This document shows, piece after piece, positions 1 to 10,218 of a stretch of 64,000 nt of DNA. Under the pieces are notes generated by a model. That model was given only the letters and a program-made list of their open reading frames with translations. It did not search any database and was not told the origin of the DNA. The position numbers and the translations under genes are program-made. Source of the stretch: Halichondria panicea (taxonomy: Eukaryota; Porifera; Demospongiae; Suberitida; Halichondriidae); the NCBI RefSeq assembly GCF_963675165.1, contig NC_087384.1, forward strand, positions 2,998,501 to 3,062,500, in the 5' to 3' direction. Each line of letters begins with the position of its first letter. Positions within the stretch are counted from its first letter, which is position 1.

Positions 1-557
1 GGCACGCGTGGGGTTCACTAAGTTCACCCTGTTTGAAACGGTTACGTCATAATCTTACCCGCCAAATACAATAATTTTAAGCACACCATGTCTCTCAGTG
101 CAGGCTGGCTGATTCAAAACCTTCTTGGTTAGTATAATGTACTAATGATAAGTATATAAAATTATAATTATGAGAATAAGCTATTATAAAAAAAATATAT
201 GTTGCTCGTAGGGCGATAGACCTAAGTCTAAATGGCTTATACTATGAAGGTGACATTGTCAAGAGACTTTAACTTGCTATGGAACTCGACGTTCGTGTAA
301 GACATTATGTGGTAAAAATGTATACAGAAACAGCAATAACTAATTTGTGTTGTATAACCAGAGGAAATGGCACACCAACTCCATTCTGCTCTCGATCGTC
401 AATTTGGCCCACACTATTATAAAGAGAAGACAAAGAGCTCGAGGGTATTTATTCAAGGCAGTTCAAGGCAGTCGCAAAATAGGATGCTTGGCACACGTAA
501 CAATAAAAAAATGTATTGAGTATTCTATTCATGCACACGAAACTCGAGCCATTACCC
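1..557. other. Gene-free spacer, nothing recognised
   Basis: AT-rich sequence with only chance reading frames. I see no splice-consistent exon, no repeat unit and no RNA gene. It ends at the TTAA that borders the first piggyBac-type element. Confidence 0.5.
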
Positions 558-561
558 TTAA

Positions 562-1248
562 CCCTTTAACCGTCACGGGCCACGATCGTGGCCCGCAATA
601 GTGACTTTTTTGCGAAATTCTAATTCTGCGATACTTAGGAAGTAGCTCGAACTACGCACGAGCTGTAGAATCACGTGCAATTATTTCATTAGCGCACGAA
701 CGCAATGGCTTGAGGACGATGTCTCCTCTGGTGATGACAGTGCCTATGAAGGAGAGCTACCAGCTTTATGCCAGACGCTGTCTGGGACTGATGACATGGA
801 CCTAGACACTAAGCGCTATGGACCAGGACGGTGAAAGACCAGGCTCTGGCAAGTAGTATAGTATAGCTAGAATATCAGTAGTGTTAAATAGAACAGTCTT
901 TATGTGAGCTTGTAAATTTCATAGATCGATAGTAATACATGTACGTATTGTTCTTCAAATTGATATATCTTAGCACTGTTACATTCATATGATGATGTGA
1001 AAATCAAGCCTTTAATACCATATGATAGGAAATTTTGGATTTTATCTCACCGCATTTAAAATGATAACGGGTAAATGATAACGGGTGACTGTGGTTGTTA
1101 TGGCAACACATGTTGCACCATTTTATTCCTTGTTGTATGAGCATTCTATTGGTATATGGTTGCTAGGCATTTTATTGCTCTGGAAACCCGATAGAGAATT
1201 TACAAACATTTCACTTCACTGTTAGTTAAGAATCCGACGGTTAAACGG
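562..1248 (+). mobile_element. Miniature piggyBac-type element, copy 1
   Basis: The element is bounded by TTAA on both sides (558-561 and 1249-1252), and its ends begin with CCCTTTAACCGTC or a close variant of the complement. TTAA targets and CCC-type ends are characteristic of piggyBac. The interior holds a decayed version of the short acidic ORF seen intact in copies 3 and 5; here deletions around 700-840 break the frame. A perfect 20-bp palindrome (CGGGCCACGATCGTGGCCCG) lies 15-35 bp inside the left end. The 3' part is the same AT-rich sequence found in the other copies. It is non-autonomous, because no DDD catalytic core is present. Confidence 0.85.
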
Positions 1249-1339
1249 TTAAAGAAAAAAAATGGCTGAACTAAAATAAAAGCTGAACTCAACGAACACC
1301 GTGATGCTCCAAAATCTAAAGCGCTTTACTATATCTCCT

Positions 1340-2119
1340 TGCCAACTGTAGAATCACATCAAGGTCATCCTACAGGTGAGGGAGAAAGTAGCACAAAAAA
1401 TTGCGGAAATAGACACTCCTTTGCCACTATGTGATGCAAGGGGATATATGCAAGGAAAATGTACCAGATCCCAACGATAGGGGATACTTTCCAACGAACA
1501 CTGACTTAAGAAATCATATTTACATGGCTAAGCGAGCCCTACAACTGTCATGCCTAGACCAAGAGAATATGAAACTAAAAGTTGAACAATGGAATGAGTA
1601 GCCACCATTTTCGTCCATATGTAGCTAAAAAGAATAGCGAGGGATAGTTTCAGCGGAAACGATGGAATTGATGGAGAGTTGTCAATAACTGACAACGAGC
1701 AATATGAGCAAACCCTGCACCAAACAGAGCAGCTTTTAGGTCGATATGGTAACACGATAAGCACTAATAAGTATGAACTTACTTTGTTCTTCATATGTGT
1801 TCGCACAAATGTTGGGTACTCAGTAGTGGCAGAATTTATCATACAAAGTGAAACAACAAAGCATATTCTGGAAGCTCTAACAATACTAAAAGCTTGGAAC
1901 CCAACATGGCACCCACAATACTTTATGTGTGACTACTCGCCCTTGAAACAGCGAGTCACTGTCTATTTGTGTGCATGGACCCGATGGGTTAAGGACCATA
2001 AGCACGGCCTCTCTACTTCTGAAGCAGATACTGTACTTACCTTACTTCGAGCTTGTGCATGGGCTCAACCAGGTGACTTTATATTGATGTTATACATTGC
2101 GTATAACTATACAGTATAG
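1340..2119 (+). pseudogene. MULE-like transposase remnant
   Basis: Translation of 1467-1600 reads like the region upstream of a Mutator-like transposase core, with a DRGYFPTNTDLRNHIYMAK block and a DQENMKLKVEQW block. The open frame at 1679-2119 continues with ICVRTNVGYSVVAEF, an ILKAWNPTWHPQYFMCDYS block and a WVKDHKHGLS block. These match, from memory, a MULE-type family common in cnidarian and sponge genomes. Stops and a frame change separate the two parts. The expected acidic and CDFHREQ-type stretch between the CDYS and AWTRW blocks is deleted, so the catalytic domain is incomplete. No terminal inverted repeats were found around it. Confidence 0.65.
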
Positions 2120-2400
2120 TTGTATAACTATACAGTATAGTTGTATAGTGTAATTGATAAATCACACGCTGTATAACTGTACCACTTTATATTGATGTTA
2201 TACATTGATTATAATTGATAAATCACACTTAGTAGAAAGCGGTATAACTGTATAATTATACCACTTTATATTGATGTTATACATTGCGTATAACTATACA
2301 GTATTGATAACTATACAGTATTGTATAGGTGGTTATTATTATTTCAATGATTATAAATTATAGACGATTAATAACGAATAAGTATATAATTATACAGACT
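2088..2400. repeat. AT-rich tandem repeat
   Basis: Repeated blocks of TTATATTGATGTTATACATT, TATAACTATACAGTAT and AATTGATAAATCACAC appear two to four times in variable order. The units are imperfect and partly palindromic. It directly follows the MULE remnant. Confidence 0.7.
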
Positions 2401-2751
2401 GTAATGAGCTACTCTTCAGTTATATCTTCATTCTCGAAACATTTCGAGTAAATTTCTTCAGACAGCTTTACTTTCTTTAGTGATTCAACACAGTCACTGC
2501 TAAGTTCTCTGAATGATCAGTACTCTCTTGTTGGCAGCTGTTGGCAGCTGTGGTCTCCCCGTACCCTAAAGATTCAGCCTGTCGCAGATGATGGGTAACT
2601 TGACTTCTCGCTAATGTGTTTTTGGCGCTAATGAAACGTGCAGGTGTGATCGTTTGAGCGCCATTCCGCTGACAACAAGCGCATCATTATCAAGTTGTCT
2701 TCTTCAACCGGGTCTATTGTACAGCTGATACCCAGCATTTCAAACTTCTGA

Positions 2752-3117
2752 TTATTCAGGTGGTGAGTTATTGCTGCTGCTGCTTCTACAGCTTTGGGTG
2801 ATTCCCAAAGCTGAACGTTTTCGTAGACATTGCCGTTCTAGCGCTTGTTCAAGGCAATGAACAACCAATCCTCTTGCGCTTTTTTTGTCTTTATTTTTAA
2901 ATCCACATAATTCATCATGAGTTTTTTTAAATGAATCTCCTTCCACTACGAGACCAATCGTGTGATGATCGTACACTATGATGATTACTGAAAATAGTGA
3001 AAGCAGTGTCAGATGCCATGGGCACTTTGAGTTCTTCCAGATGCAGCTCCCGCTCAGGAGGAGGAAAATCAAAGAGCTGCTGTGTGTGCCGTCTGCGTCA
3101 TGCACAAGATTCAGCAT
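2752..3117 (-). other. Unrecognised 121-codon open frame
   Basis: The frame has a hydrophobic stretch near residues 15-55, then a charged segment (VVEGDSFKKTHDELCGFKNK) with balanced composition that looks more protein-like than average noise. I recognise no family. It lacks a clear splice context and neighbouring conserved exons, so it may be a fragment of a mobile-element gene or a chance frame. Confidence 0.2.
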
Positions 3118-3263
3118 TTCGTATACAAACGCTGGTTGTATAAATACAGCGATGTGTGGTCCATGCTAGCAGAGTAAGACTTATAATTTCTTGCCCAGGA
3201 GCCTCGAGTTAATAGGGTTATTATGCCTCGAGGCGTAGCCGCACGAGGGATAACGGTAAAGCT

Positions 3264-3303
3264 GACTGTGTGTGTGTGTGTGTGTGTGTGTCTGTGTGTC
3301 TGT
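3264..3303. repeat. (TG)n microsatellite
   Basis: A run of TG dinucleotides, slightly interrupted by TC near its right end. Confidence 0.95.
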
Positions 3304-3669
3304 TCCAGCTGTAACTGCTCAACGGTTGCAATGCGACGAAAACTAACAGCTTCTATAGGCTTCTAGCCACGTTCTCTTGGATTTTGATTCGTGGATTAGC
3401 AAACTAAAGCTTCTTTCTCGAGTTATGGCTAGTTTGACTCACATTGAAGGCTGTTGCAGTCTCTTCAGAATCTTTCATAGCATCATCTGTCCGCACATAC
3501 TTTCTATTCAACATATGAGTTAGCCTTGCACTAAAGCGCTAGCTTTTTGTTAGCTACAAGACTCAGAAAATATCTGTTAAAACAGCTAGCTAGCAGTAGC
3601 CATTGATCTGTTTGGACACACCCTTTATTATTCCTGTGGATGTAATGCGCATGCGCGCTCATTCCCCAC

Positions 3670-3880
3670 GTGTGAGAAACCAAGATCCAGATCCAGATCC
3701 TCCTGGCAGAATCATCTTTGTCTTGAGGGCCTGGTAAGCCACAAAACACTACCATATAACAATATAGATAACAATATGCATGTACACAGGTCTGATATTA
3801 TATACACTGAACTACAGATCCTGGAAGAATCAATTTTCTTCTTTCTTGAGGTCCTGGTAAGCCACATAATACAATAAATA
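3670..3880. repeat. Imperfect direct repeat
   Basis: The stretch around 3680-3745 (AGATCCAGATCC, CTTGAGGGCCTGGTAAGCCACA) is repeated with changes at about 3825-3870 (AGATCCTGGAAGAATC, CTTGAGGTCCTGGTAAGCCACA). No coding function is seen. Confidence 0.6.
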
Positions 3881-3967
3881 ACAACAATAGATGCATGTAA
3901 ATAAGTCTTTTCTTCTCAGTGACTTTATATAGGTAAGCTAACTTTAATATAAAATTCATTATAGAAA

Positions 3968-4435
3968 CTAATATAACACTCTAATACTTTTGAGCGAAAG
4001 CAAAAACATGGCGAGAGGCATTAGCACAGCGCCAGCTTGAACACTAGTCTTAATAGGGTTATCGTGAACGAGTGCTTGTAGATTCTGTCCGTAAAAACTA
4101 CTCATCTCGCCCACCACGAGATTTCGACTTCGACTATGAGTTGAGGAGGTTGAGGATTCTGGAGATCGGCCTGCTGAGCTGTTTTTTTTCCCCTTTTCGG
4201 CTGCAATTACAAACCAAATTATGGCTGGCTCACACGGTTCATCTTGATGTTTGCATTTGTTCCCATCATTGACGCTGTAGCTGTGAGCAATGGCCAAAAA
4301 ATGAACTCTGGTGAATGCATTAGCATCAGCGTGAGCATAACTAGTTTTACCAACGATGGGCTGAAAAGCGTCGATTGAAAATGTTGTATTAGCTTGCGCT
4401 TGCCTAGTTGCAGCTGAAAGCTTGCTCAGAGACAT
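3968..4435 (-). other. Unrecognised 155-codon open frame
   Basis: This is an unusually long uninterrupted minus-strand frame for this spacer. Its start (MSLSKLSAATRQAQANTTF) is followed by a mixed-composition segment and a Ser-rich stretch near residues 90-105. I recognise no domain, and no adjoining exon could be found. It may be part of an unknown repeat-borne gene; chance cannot be excluded. Confidence 0.25.
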
Positions 4436-4544
4436 TGCAGCGAAAACTGTGTGTGGGTTTTAATAGGGTTTTTCAATAGCAGCATAATATACTATGATTC
4501 GCTTACTTCACTGATTTCACTTTTGTGGGGTTGAGGCTTCGAGA

Positions 4545-4700
4545 GGAGGAGCTGGTTAGCACGTTGAGAGGAGGGGCTGGTTTGCACTGTGAGAGGAGAA
4601 CTGGTTTGCACTGTGAGAGGAGGGGCTGGTTTGCACTGTGAATGGAGCGACAGGTTCCCACTGTAGCTGGTAGAGGAGGGGCTAGTTTGCACTGTGACAG
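4545..4700. repeat. Minisatellite of about 27-bp units
   Basis: Five or so imperfect copies of a unit like GAGAGGAGGGGCTGGTTTGC plus ACTGT. Open frames across it on the minus strand give repetitive peptides and are not treated as genes. Confidence 0.85.
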
Positions 4701-5239
4701 GATTTGCACTTGAGAGAAAAATATTCTTTAAAGAGTTTTGAAAATTAGGCTTGCATGGTACATTGGTTTTACCTAGTACTCACTGACCAATGGGATACCC
4801 GACCAATGGGATACCCGCTTGAACGCAAATATTGAATGGATAGAAGCTAGCTGTAACCAAGCAGTATACAAAGAAACTGGGGCCTGAGGGAAAACTGGGT
4901 CTTGGTAACAGTAAGAATGCTGCATATCCTTCGATACTACATTGCTGTAATAAGCCAGTTTATTTGAAGTAAGTACATTATTTATACTCACTCAAGTAGT
5001 ATCTACAGCTATACGACTACACAACTCGTCATTCATTAAAATATAATCATCGAATGCATAACAATAACACTATACATGCAGGAATCGTCATCTCATCCAG
5101 TACACCAACAAAGGAACCAGCATGTTTTAGTGGTGTGTGGAACGACACACTATCACAGTTCGTTCGAGACCAAGTCTGGTAAGAGTTTCTTCCACAATAC
5201 CACAGAAACCACAATTATCTCAGGAAGTGGATCTATTAA

Positions 5240-6105
5240 CCCTTTAACCGTCACGGGCCACGATCATGGCCCGCAATAGTGACTTTTTTTGCGAAATTCT
5301 AATTCTGCGATACTTAGGAAGTAGCTCGAACTACGCACATCCCTGTATAGAGGAAGAGCTGTAGAATCACGTGCAATTTAGTCTAGAAATTTCCAAGCCA
5401 CATTGCTATGTTAAAATTTCATTAGCATCTTATCGCACGAAGTTTATAGCTATGGCTAGGTTGTTTACTTGTGCTGATGTGCTTGAGGACAGCAATGGCG
5501 ATGTCTGCCTATGATGGAGAGGGGATAGTAGGATACCTCCCAAAGGCTACCAGCTTTATGCCAGACGCTGATGAACTGTCTGGGACTGAGGACATGCACC
5601 TAGACGCTAGTGCTATGGACCAGGACGGTAAAAGACCAGGAGAGGGCTCACTGTGTGACTCTGGCAAGTAGTATAGTATAGCTAGAATATCAGTAGTAAG
5701 TATAGTATAGCTAAAATAGAATTAGCAGTAATGAACAGTCTTTATGTGAGCTTGTAAATTTCATAGATCGTTCACCGATATTGTACGTATTGTACTTCAA
5801 ATTGATATATCTTAGCACTGTTACATTCATATGATGTGAAAATCAAGCTTAGTCAACTAGGCTGATCCAACTAGGCTGATCCATAAAAAAAAAATTTTTG
5901 GATTTTATCTCACCGCTGGCCGAGCATTTAAAATGATAAAAACGGGTGAGCGTAATAACCGTGGTTGTTATGGCAACATATGTTGCACCATTTTATTCCT
6001 TGTTGTATGGGCATTCTATTGGTATATGGTTGCTAGGCATTTTATTGCTCTGGAAACCCGATAGAGAATTTACAGAGACATTTCACTTCACTGTTAATTA
6101 ACGGG
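5240..6105 (+). mobile_element. Miniature piggyBac-type element, copy 2
   Basis: TTAA borders lie at 5236-5239 and 6106-6109, and the left end is CCCTTTAACCGTC. The right end has lost the inner part of the inverted repeat and keeps only GGG before TTAA. The palindrome near the left end carries one change. The short ORF that begins with MARLFTCADV in intact copies is frameshifted here by a small deletion near 5490-5510. The 3' AT-rich half is nearly the same as in copies 3 and 5. Confidence 0.85.
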
Positions 6106-6129
6106 TTAAGACAGTTGACAGTGCAGCAT

Positions 6130-6787
6130 GCACTTTTGACAGCCAAGACAGCCAAGCCCAATGCACTACATTTATCTTGGTGAGTGGGTACAACATGCTT
6201 GTTTGATACCTGGTTGTAAGGAAGGCCTGGTCACAATCGACGGCAATGAAAAGCTAACAAGGGCTATGTGTGCAGCACCGAAGGACAAAGTGAAGTGCCC
6301 AGTGAATCACACCAACCTAGTGCAGTGTTGTTCCAGGTCACCAACTCAAAGGTGGGCAACATCAGAAAGCCAGCAAATTTTGTGAGATTCAGCAGTAGAA
6401 ACGATGACGAGTCTCTGACACTGACTGTTAGCATACTAATAGTACTGATCGCTTCCGATGCAGATAGTAGCGAACTGTTGACTGGTTGTCGTAAACACTT
6501 TTTGACAGAACAGCTGGTAGCAGTGCGGCCATGTGGAGTTGTCGTCAATTCCTGTGAAATGTTTATGTACATGTACGGAAGAGATATAGATCAGTTGAAG
6601 CAATTTGAAGAAAAAGGGAGCGTATGTGGCAGATTTTCTTTTGAAGAATGTTAAGTTTATGGGGTTAGGGTCAGGACATACTGAGCAGTGTTGTCAGCCA
6701 CCTAGTGTTGTTTATCCTCGATATCATCCACTTAACGACGATTTTGTTGAAGCGAACACAGAGTGTCTTTCAAGTGGTTATGCATGA
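6130..6787 (+). pseudogene. KDZ-like transposase remnant (tentative)
   Basis: Three overlapping frames encode blocks typical of a large multi-copy animal transposase-like family. First is a Cys-rich block (CKEGLVTIDGNEKLTRAMCA, then VNHTNLVQCC). Next is LLTGCRKH...RPCGVVVNSCEMF with a GRDIDQLK segment. Last is a LKNVKFMG...HTEQCCQPPS...YHPLNDDFVEANTEC block. The order and spacing resemble Kyakuja-Dileera-Zisupton-type proteins as I remember them; this assignment is by pattern only. At least two frameshifts and a deletion break it. It starts just outside piggyBac copy 2. Confidence 0.5.
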
Positions 6788-6888
6788 AGCAGCATCGATT
6801 TAACTTTTTTATGATCATGTAAACTTCTATACATACCTTCATTGTTGTGGTGTTTCTATTATTACTAGGTATTATGTTTGCTAATGAT

Positions 6889-7035
6889 CACTAACCCTAA
6901 CCCTTGTTGTCTAACTTGACTCTATCCCCTATATCCCTAACCCTAACCCAAATCTATCCCTCTCCATCCTAACCCTAACCCTAACCCCTCCTAACCCTAA
7001 CTCCTAACTCTATCCCTAACCTAAACCTAAGTCTA
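6889..7035. repeat. Degenerate telomere-like CCCTAA repeat
   Basis: Many CCCTAA units occur, interrupted by TATCCC and CTCC variants. TTAGGG is the usual animal telomere repeat, so this resembles an interstitial, diverged telomeric tract. A shorter one lies at 23725-23830. Confidence 0.7.
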
Positions 7036-7342
7036 ACCCAGCGGGTTTGAACCCATCATGGACTTTCATATTTTGAGTTGTGGTTAGAGAAGGAGACACT
7101 AATTAACCACAGAATGTCAATGAGGGATCTATGATACATGTTTGTGCAAGGGTGCATGAGGAGACCAGACACTAAAAGAAGATTAGAGGGTTGCAACTTA
7201 TAATGGAAAGGGTGTGTCCATGGAGATTTCTTTTGAATGGGTGTGGTTCTCTTGGTTCATGGTTTAATTAGAATGAAACCCGGGCCCTTAGTGTAACTGA
7301 CTTGGTTTGTAGTTATCTGCTGAACCCTTTGCCCTAATTTAA

Positions 7343-8166
7343 CCCTTTAACCGTCGGATTCTTAATTAACAGTGAAGTGAAATGTCTGTAAATTCTCTAT
7401 CGGGTTTCCAGAGCAATAAAATGCCTAGCAACCATATACCAATAGAACGCCCATACAACAAGGAATAAAATGGTGCAACTGGTGCAACCTTACGCTCACC
7501 TGTTTTTATCATTTTAAATGCTCGGCCAGCGGTGAGATAAAATCCAAAAAATTTTTTTTTATGGATCAGCCTATCATATGGTATAAAGGCTTGACTAAGC
7601 TTGATTCTAAGCTTGATTCTAAGCTTGATTTTCACATCATATTGAATGTAACAGTATATCAATTTGACGTACATGTATTACTATATCGGTGAACGATCTA
7701 TGAAATTTTACAAGCTCACATAAAGACTGTTCATTACTGCTAATTCTATATTAGCTATACTATACTTACTACAGATATACTATACTACTTGCCAGAGTCA
7801 CACAGTGCTCTAGCGTCTAGGTCCATGTCATGCATGTCCTCAGTCCCAGACAGTTCATCAGCGTCTGGCATAAAGCTAGTAGCCTTTGGGAGGTATCCTA
7901 CTATCCCCTCTCCTTCATAGGCACTGTCATCACCAGAGGAGACATCGCCATTGCTGTCCTCAAGCTGTTCAAGCACATCGGCACAAGTAAACAACCTAGC
8001 CATAGTTCGTGCCGTAAGATGCTAATGAAATTTTAACATACTAAATTGCACGTGATTCTACAGCTCTTCTTCTATACAGGGATGTGCGTAGTTCGAGCTA
8101 CTTCCTAAGTATCGCAGAATTAGAATTTCGCAAAAAAAGTCACTATTGCGGGCCACGATCGTAGGG
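7343..8166 (-). mobile_element. Miniature piggyBac-type element, copy 3
   Basis: It is inserted in reverse. The border TTAA lies at 7339-7342, next to CCCTTTAACCGTCGG, and a second TTAA is at 8167-8170. The end at 8166 has lost half of the terminal palindrome and most of the inverted repeat, leaving only AGGG. The acidic ORF is intact in this copy (7785-8003). Confidence 0.85.
7785..8003 (-). CDS. Short acidic ORF of piggyBac-type element (72 aa)
   Basis: The frame begins MARLFTCADVLEQLED and runs through acidic stretches (SSGDDSAYEGEG, DADELSGTED). It ends at a stop that is conserved in position in copies 1, 2, 4 and 5. An acidic N-terminus ahead of a DDD core is normal for piggyBac transposases; here the core is missing. 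It is therefore probably the leftover N-terminus of the parent transposase. Whether it is expressed is unknown. The equivalent frame at 38197-38409 is also open. Confidence 0.5.
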   Translation of the reverse strand: MARLFTCADVLEQLEDSNGDVSSGDDSAYEGEGIVGYLPKATSFMPDADELSGTEDMHDMDLDARALCDSGK

Positions 8167-8349
8167 TTAACTAAACCATGCCCATATGGAACTACCGTAT
8201 CAAACCCCCTCCCACTGTAAGGCTAACCCTCGCGCAAAAAATTTGCTGGTGAAAGTGTCTTTGACCAATGTAGTACCAAACTACATTGTTAAAACAGTCC
8301 TCTAGCCTGATGAAAACTTGTTTGTGGGTGACCACTATGTTGCTCAATA

Positions 8350-8471
8350 ATAATGTGAGATTAAGCTTGTTCCTGCAGCCGTACCAATACACAGTGAAAT
8401 ATCGACAAGGGAAAAGCAACGGGAAGGCAGACGAACAAGTTTATTGCAGAAGAGGTGGGTAGGAGTGTGAA
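8350..8471 (+). pseudogene. Gypsy-type RNase H tail lying outside the 5' LTR
   Basis: The sequence encodes the end of a Ty3/gypsy-type RNase H (TVKYRQGKSNG block) followed by a purine-rich tract. It closely matches 12965-13174, which sits before the 3' LTR of the neighbouring element. It lacks the roughly 70-bp insertion present in the 3' copy. It looks like the 3' end of a second copy that shares this LTR in tandem. Confidence 0.75.
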
Positions 8472-8831
8472 AGACTATGTTTCTTAGTTGGTTATTGTTT
8501 GTGCTTTTGTTCGTTATTGTATAGGGTTACTGTTCATGTATGCCAGGCAATGATTACAGCTGTTATAGTGTTAAATAGACTACATTCACTTATTTGGTAT
8601 GTTGTGCAATACTGTACACCCAAGGTGTTAATCCCTCTCTCCTGCCCTGTAAGATCCCGTCAAACCAGTTTTAGAACCTGACAAACAGGAAGTGTTCAGG
8701 AGTGTATAAAAGGACAGTGTGTTAGATTTTGAGTTTTAGTTGTTTTTGTGATGTTAAAGTTTATGCGATGTTGTGGAATTGATGTTGTTAAATGAAGATT
8801 GTTGAATTGAATTGTGAGAACTTAATAGTCT
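8472..8831 (+). repeat. 5' LTR of the Gmr1-like element
   Basis: Nearly identical to 13175-13523. Both copies start AGACTATG and end TTAATAGTCT, so the ends AGACTA and TAGTCT are complementary. The exact outer border is uncertain, because the same sequence continues upstream of both copies. The body contains a GTATAAAAGG box near 8704 suitable for LTR transcription. Confidence 0.8.
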
Positions 8832-8833
8832 TT

Positions 8834-8853
8834 TGGTGGCAGCGGTGGGATCC
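8834..8853 (+). promoter_or_regulatory. Primer-binding-like site
   Basis: TGGTGGCAGCGGTGGGATCC lies two to three bases after the 5' LTR, the usual place for a tRNA primer-binding site. It has the TGG start expected for pairing with a CCA tail. I cannot name the tRNA. Confidence 0.6.
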
Positions 8854-8923
8854 TATTGAGCTAGACGAGCTGGAGGAAGCAATTGGTGAAACTCAACCCT
8901 CACTGTAAAGGACTGAACAGTTT

Positions 8924-9600
8924 ATGAGTACACGAGTCTACAACACATCTATGGCACAGGACGATGGCAGCATGGAGCCAGCATGGAGCGGATTCTACAG
9001 ATGCTACTGGAAGAACGACAGTCGCGAGAATGCTAGACGCGATGCCGAACGAGAGACTGCACATCAGCTGCAGATAAGGGAGCAGATGGAAGCCATGCGG
9101 GGCTGGATGGAGCATAGTGGTGCTCGAGAACAGGAGCGAGCTGGCCGAGCACGGTTGTCGAAGTTATCGGATTCGGAAGACATCGAGGCTGGTCTTCAAG
9201 CTTGCCGAGGCGTATGCAGCAGTTGACGAGTTAAAGAGGCGATTCTGAGACGGTACGATGTGAGCGAAGAGAGTTATCGCAGACGATTTCAAGTGACCCG
9301 AAAAAGCAAGAATGAGACTTTTCGAGAGCTAGCAGTGACGCTAGCAAAGAAGGCCGGATGCTGTCGGAGAAGAAGCCCAAGTGTGGAAACGAAGCTGGAT
9401 GCCTGGCAGATGATTATGTGCAGGCGAGATGGTGTGTGGATCGGGGATGGACAAAGGAGCAGACTGGAGAACCGAGAAAATGTCACAAGTGTGGAAAGCC
9501 TGGACATTTCGCTAGGGTGTGCTCAGGAAACTTCAGAGAGGCTGAATTCGGACAAGAAGGAGAGCCCTAGGTTTGAACCCAAAAAGGTAAAATGTTTTAA
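8924..9600 (+). pseudogene. gag remnant with zinc knuckle
   Basis: The frame opening at 8924 encodes an Arg/Glu-rich coiled-coil-like segment (residues about 30-80). Reading continues in other frames after about 9220. A CCHC zinc knuckle (CHKCGKPGHFARVC) is encoded near 9480-9522, and a second, damaged one (CFNC) starts near 9593. A short duplication (TTGTGGTGTATTGGGG) disrupts the second knuckle. At least two frameshifts are needed to follow the protein, so it is not functional as read. Confidence 0.75.
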
Positions 9601-9602
9601 TT

Positions 9603-10174
9603 GTGGTGTATTGGGGATTGTGGTGTATTGGGGCTTCCAGGTGCCCAGAGAAAGTTGTGCCGATCAGTAGGTTTGGACTGGTAGAAGGTCAAACGGTGGC
9701 AGATATTGTGTTGGATACTGGGTGCTTTAGAACGATGGTGCATAAGAACCTGGTAGATAAGACGAAGTATCTGGAAGGAGAAGCAGTAACAATACGATGC
9801 ATTATACAAACGGCCCCTTGGCAGCAGTGTTGCCTACATCAGTGTTGCTGGGAACGGATGTTGTTGCAGGAAAACCCAAGTATCAGACATACAGCTGCAG
9901 TGTATGTGGTGCGAACACGTGGTCAGACCAGACAGGAGGAAGCCGAAGATGCTATGAAGAAAAAGAGAGAACCAAAATGGTGGAGACGACAGCTGAAACG
10001 CAATTGGTTGGTAGTGAATTCGATGACGATTTGTTTGAAGAGAATAAACCCTACTTGAGCCGGAGTCAGAAGAGAACAGAGGATAGAACATGGCCTAGTG
10101 CGTGCTCAAGATCCCCCACTAATCAAGATCCCCCACTAAACAAAAGTGAGGTACGTAGTATTGTTGGACAGTAA
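9603..10174 (+). pseudogene. Retroviral-type aspartic protease region
   Basis: The frame contains VADIVLDTGCFRTMV at about 9699-9745. This has the DTG active-site pattern of a retropepsin, with Cys in place of the usual Ser/Ala after it. A poorly conserved linker follows to about 10170. It lies between gag and integrase, as expected. Confidence 0.7.
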
Positions 10175-10218
10175 ATTTACAGCAAACTGACGACACTCTG
10201 AAGCATGTACGAGCTGGA

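Noticed and set aside
347-601. 84-codon open frame running into piggyBac copy 1
   Set aside because: No conserved block; its end is transposon terminus sequence.
4492-4709. Overlapping minus-strand frames with CKPAPPLTVQTS-like repeats
   Set aside because: They are translations of a 27-bp minisatellite.
7036-7064. GCGGGTTTGAACCCATC resembling a tRNA T-arm
   Set aside because: No matching acceptor, D-arm or anticodon arm lies upstream; the preceding sequence is a CCCTAA tract.
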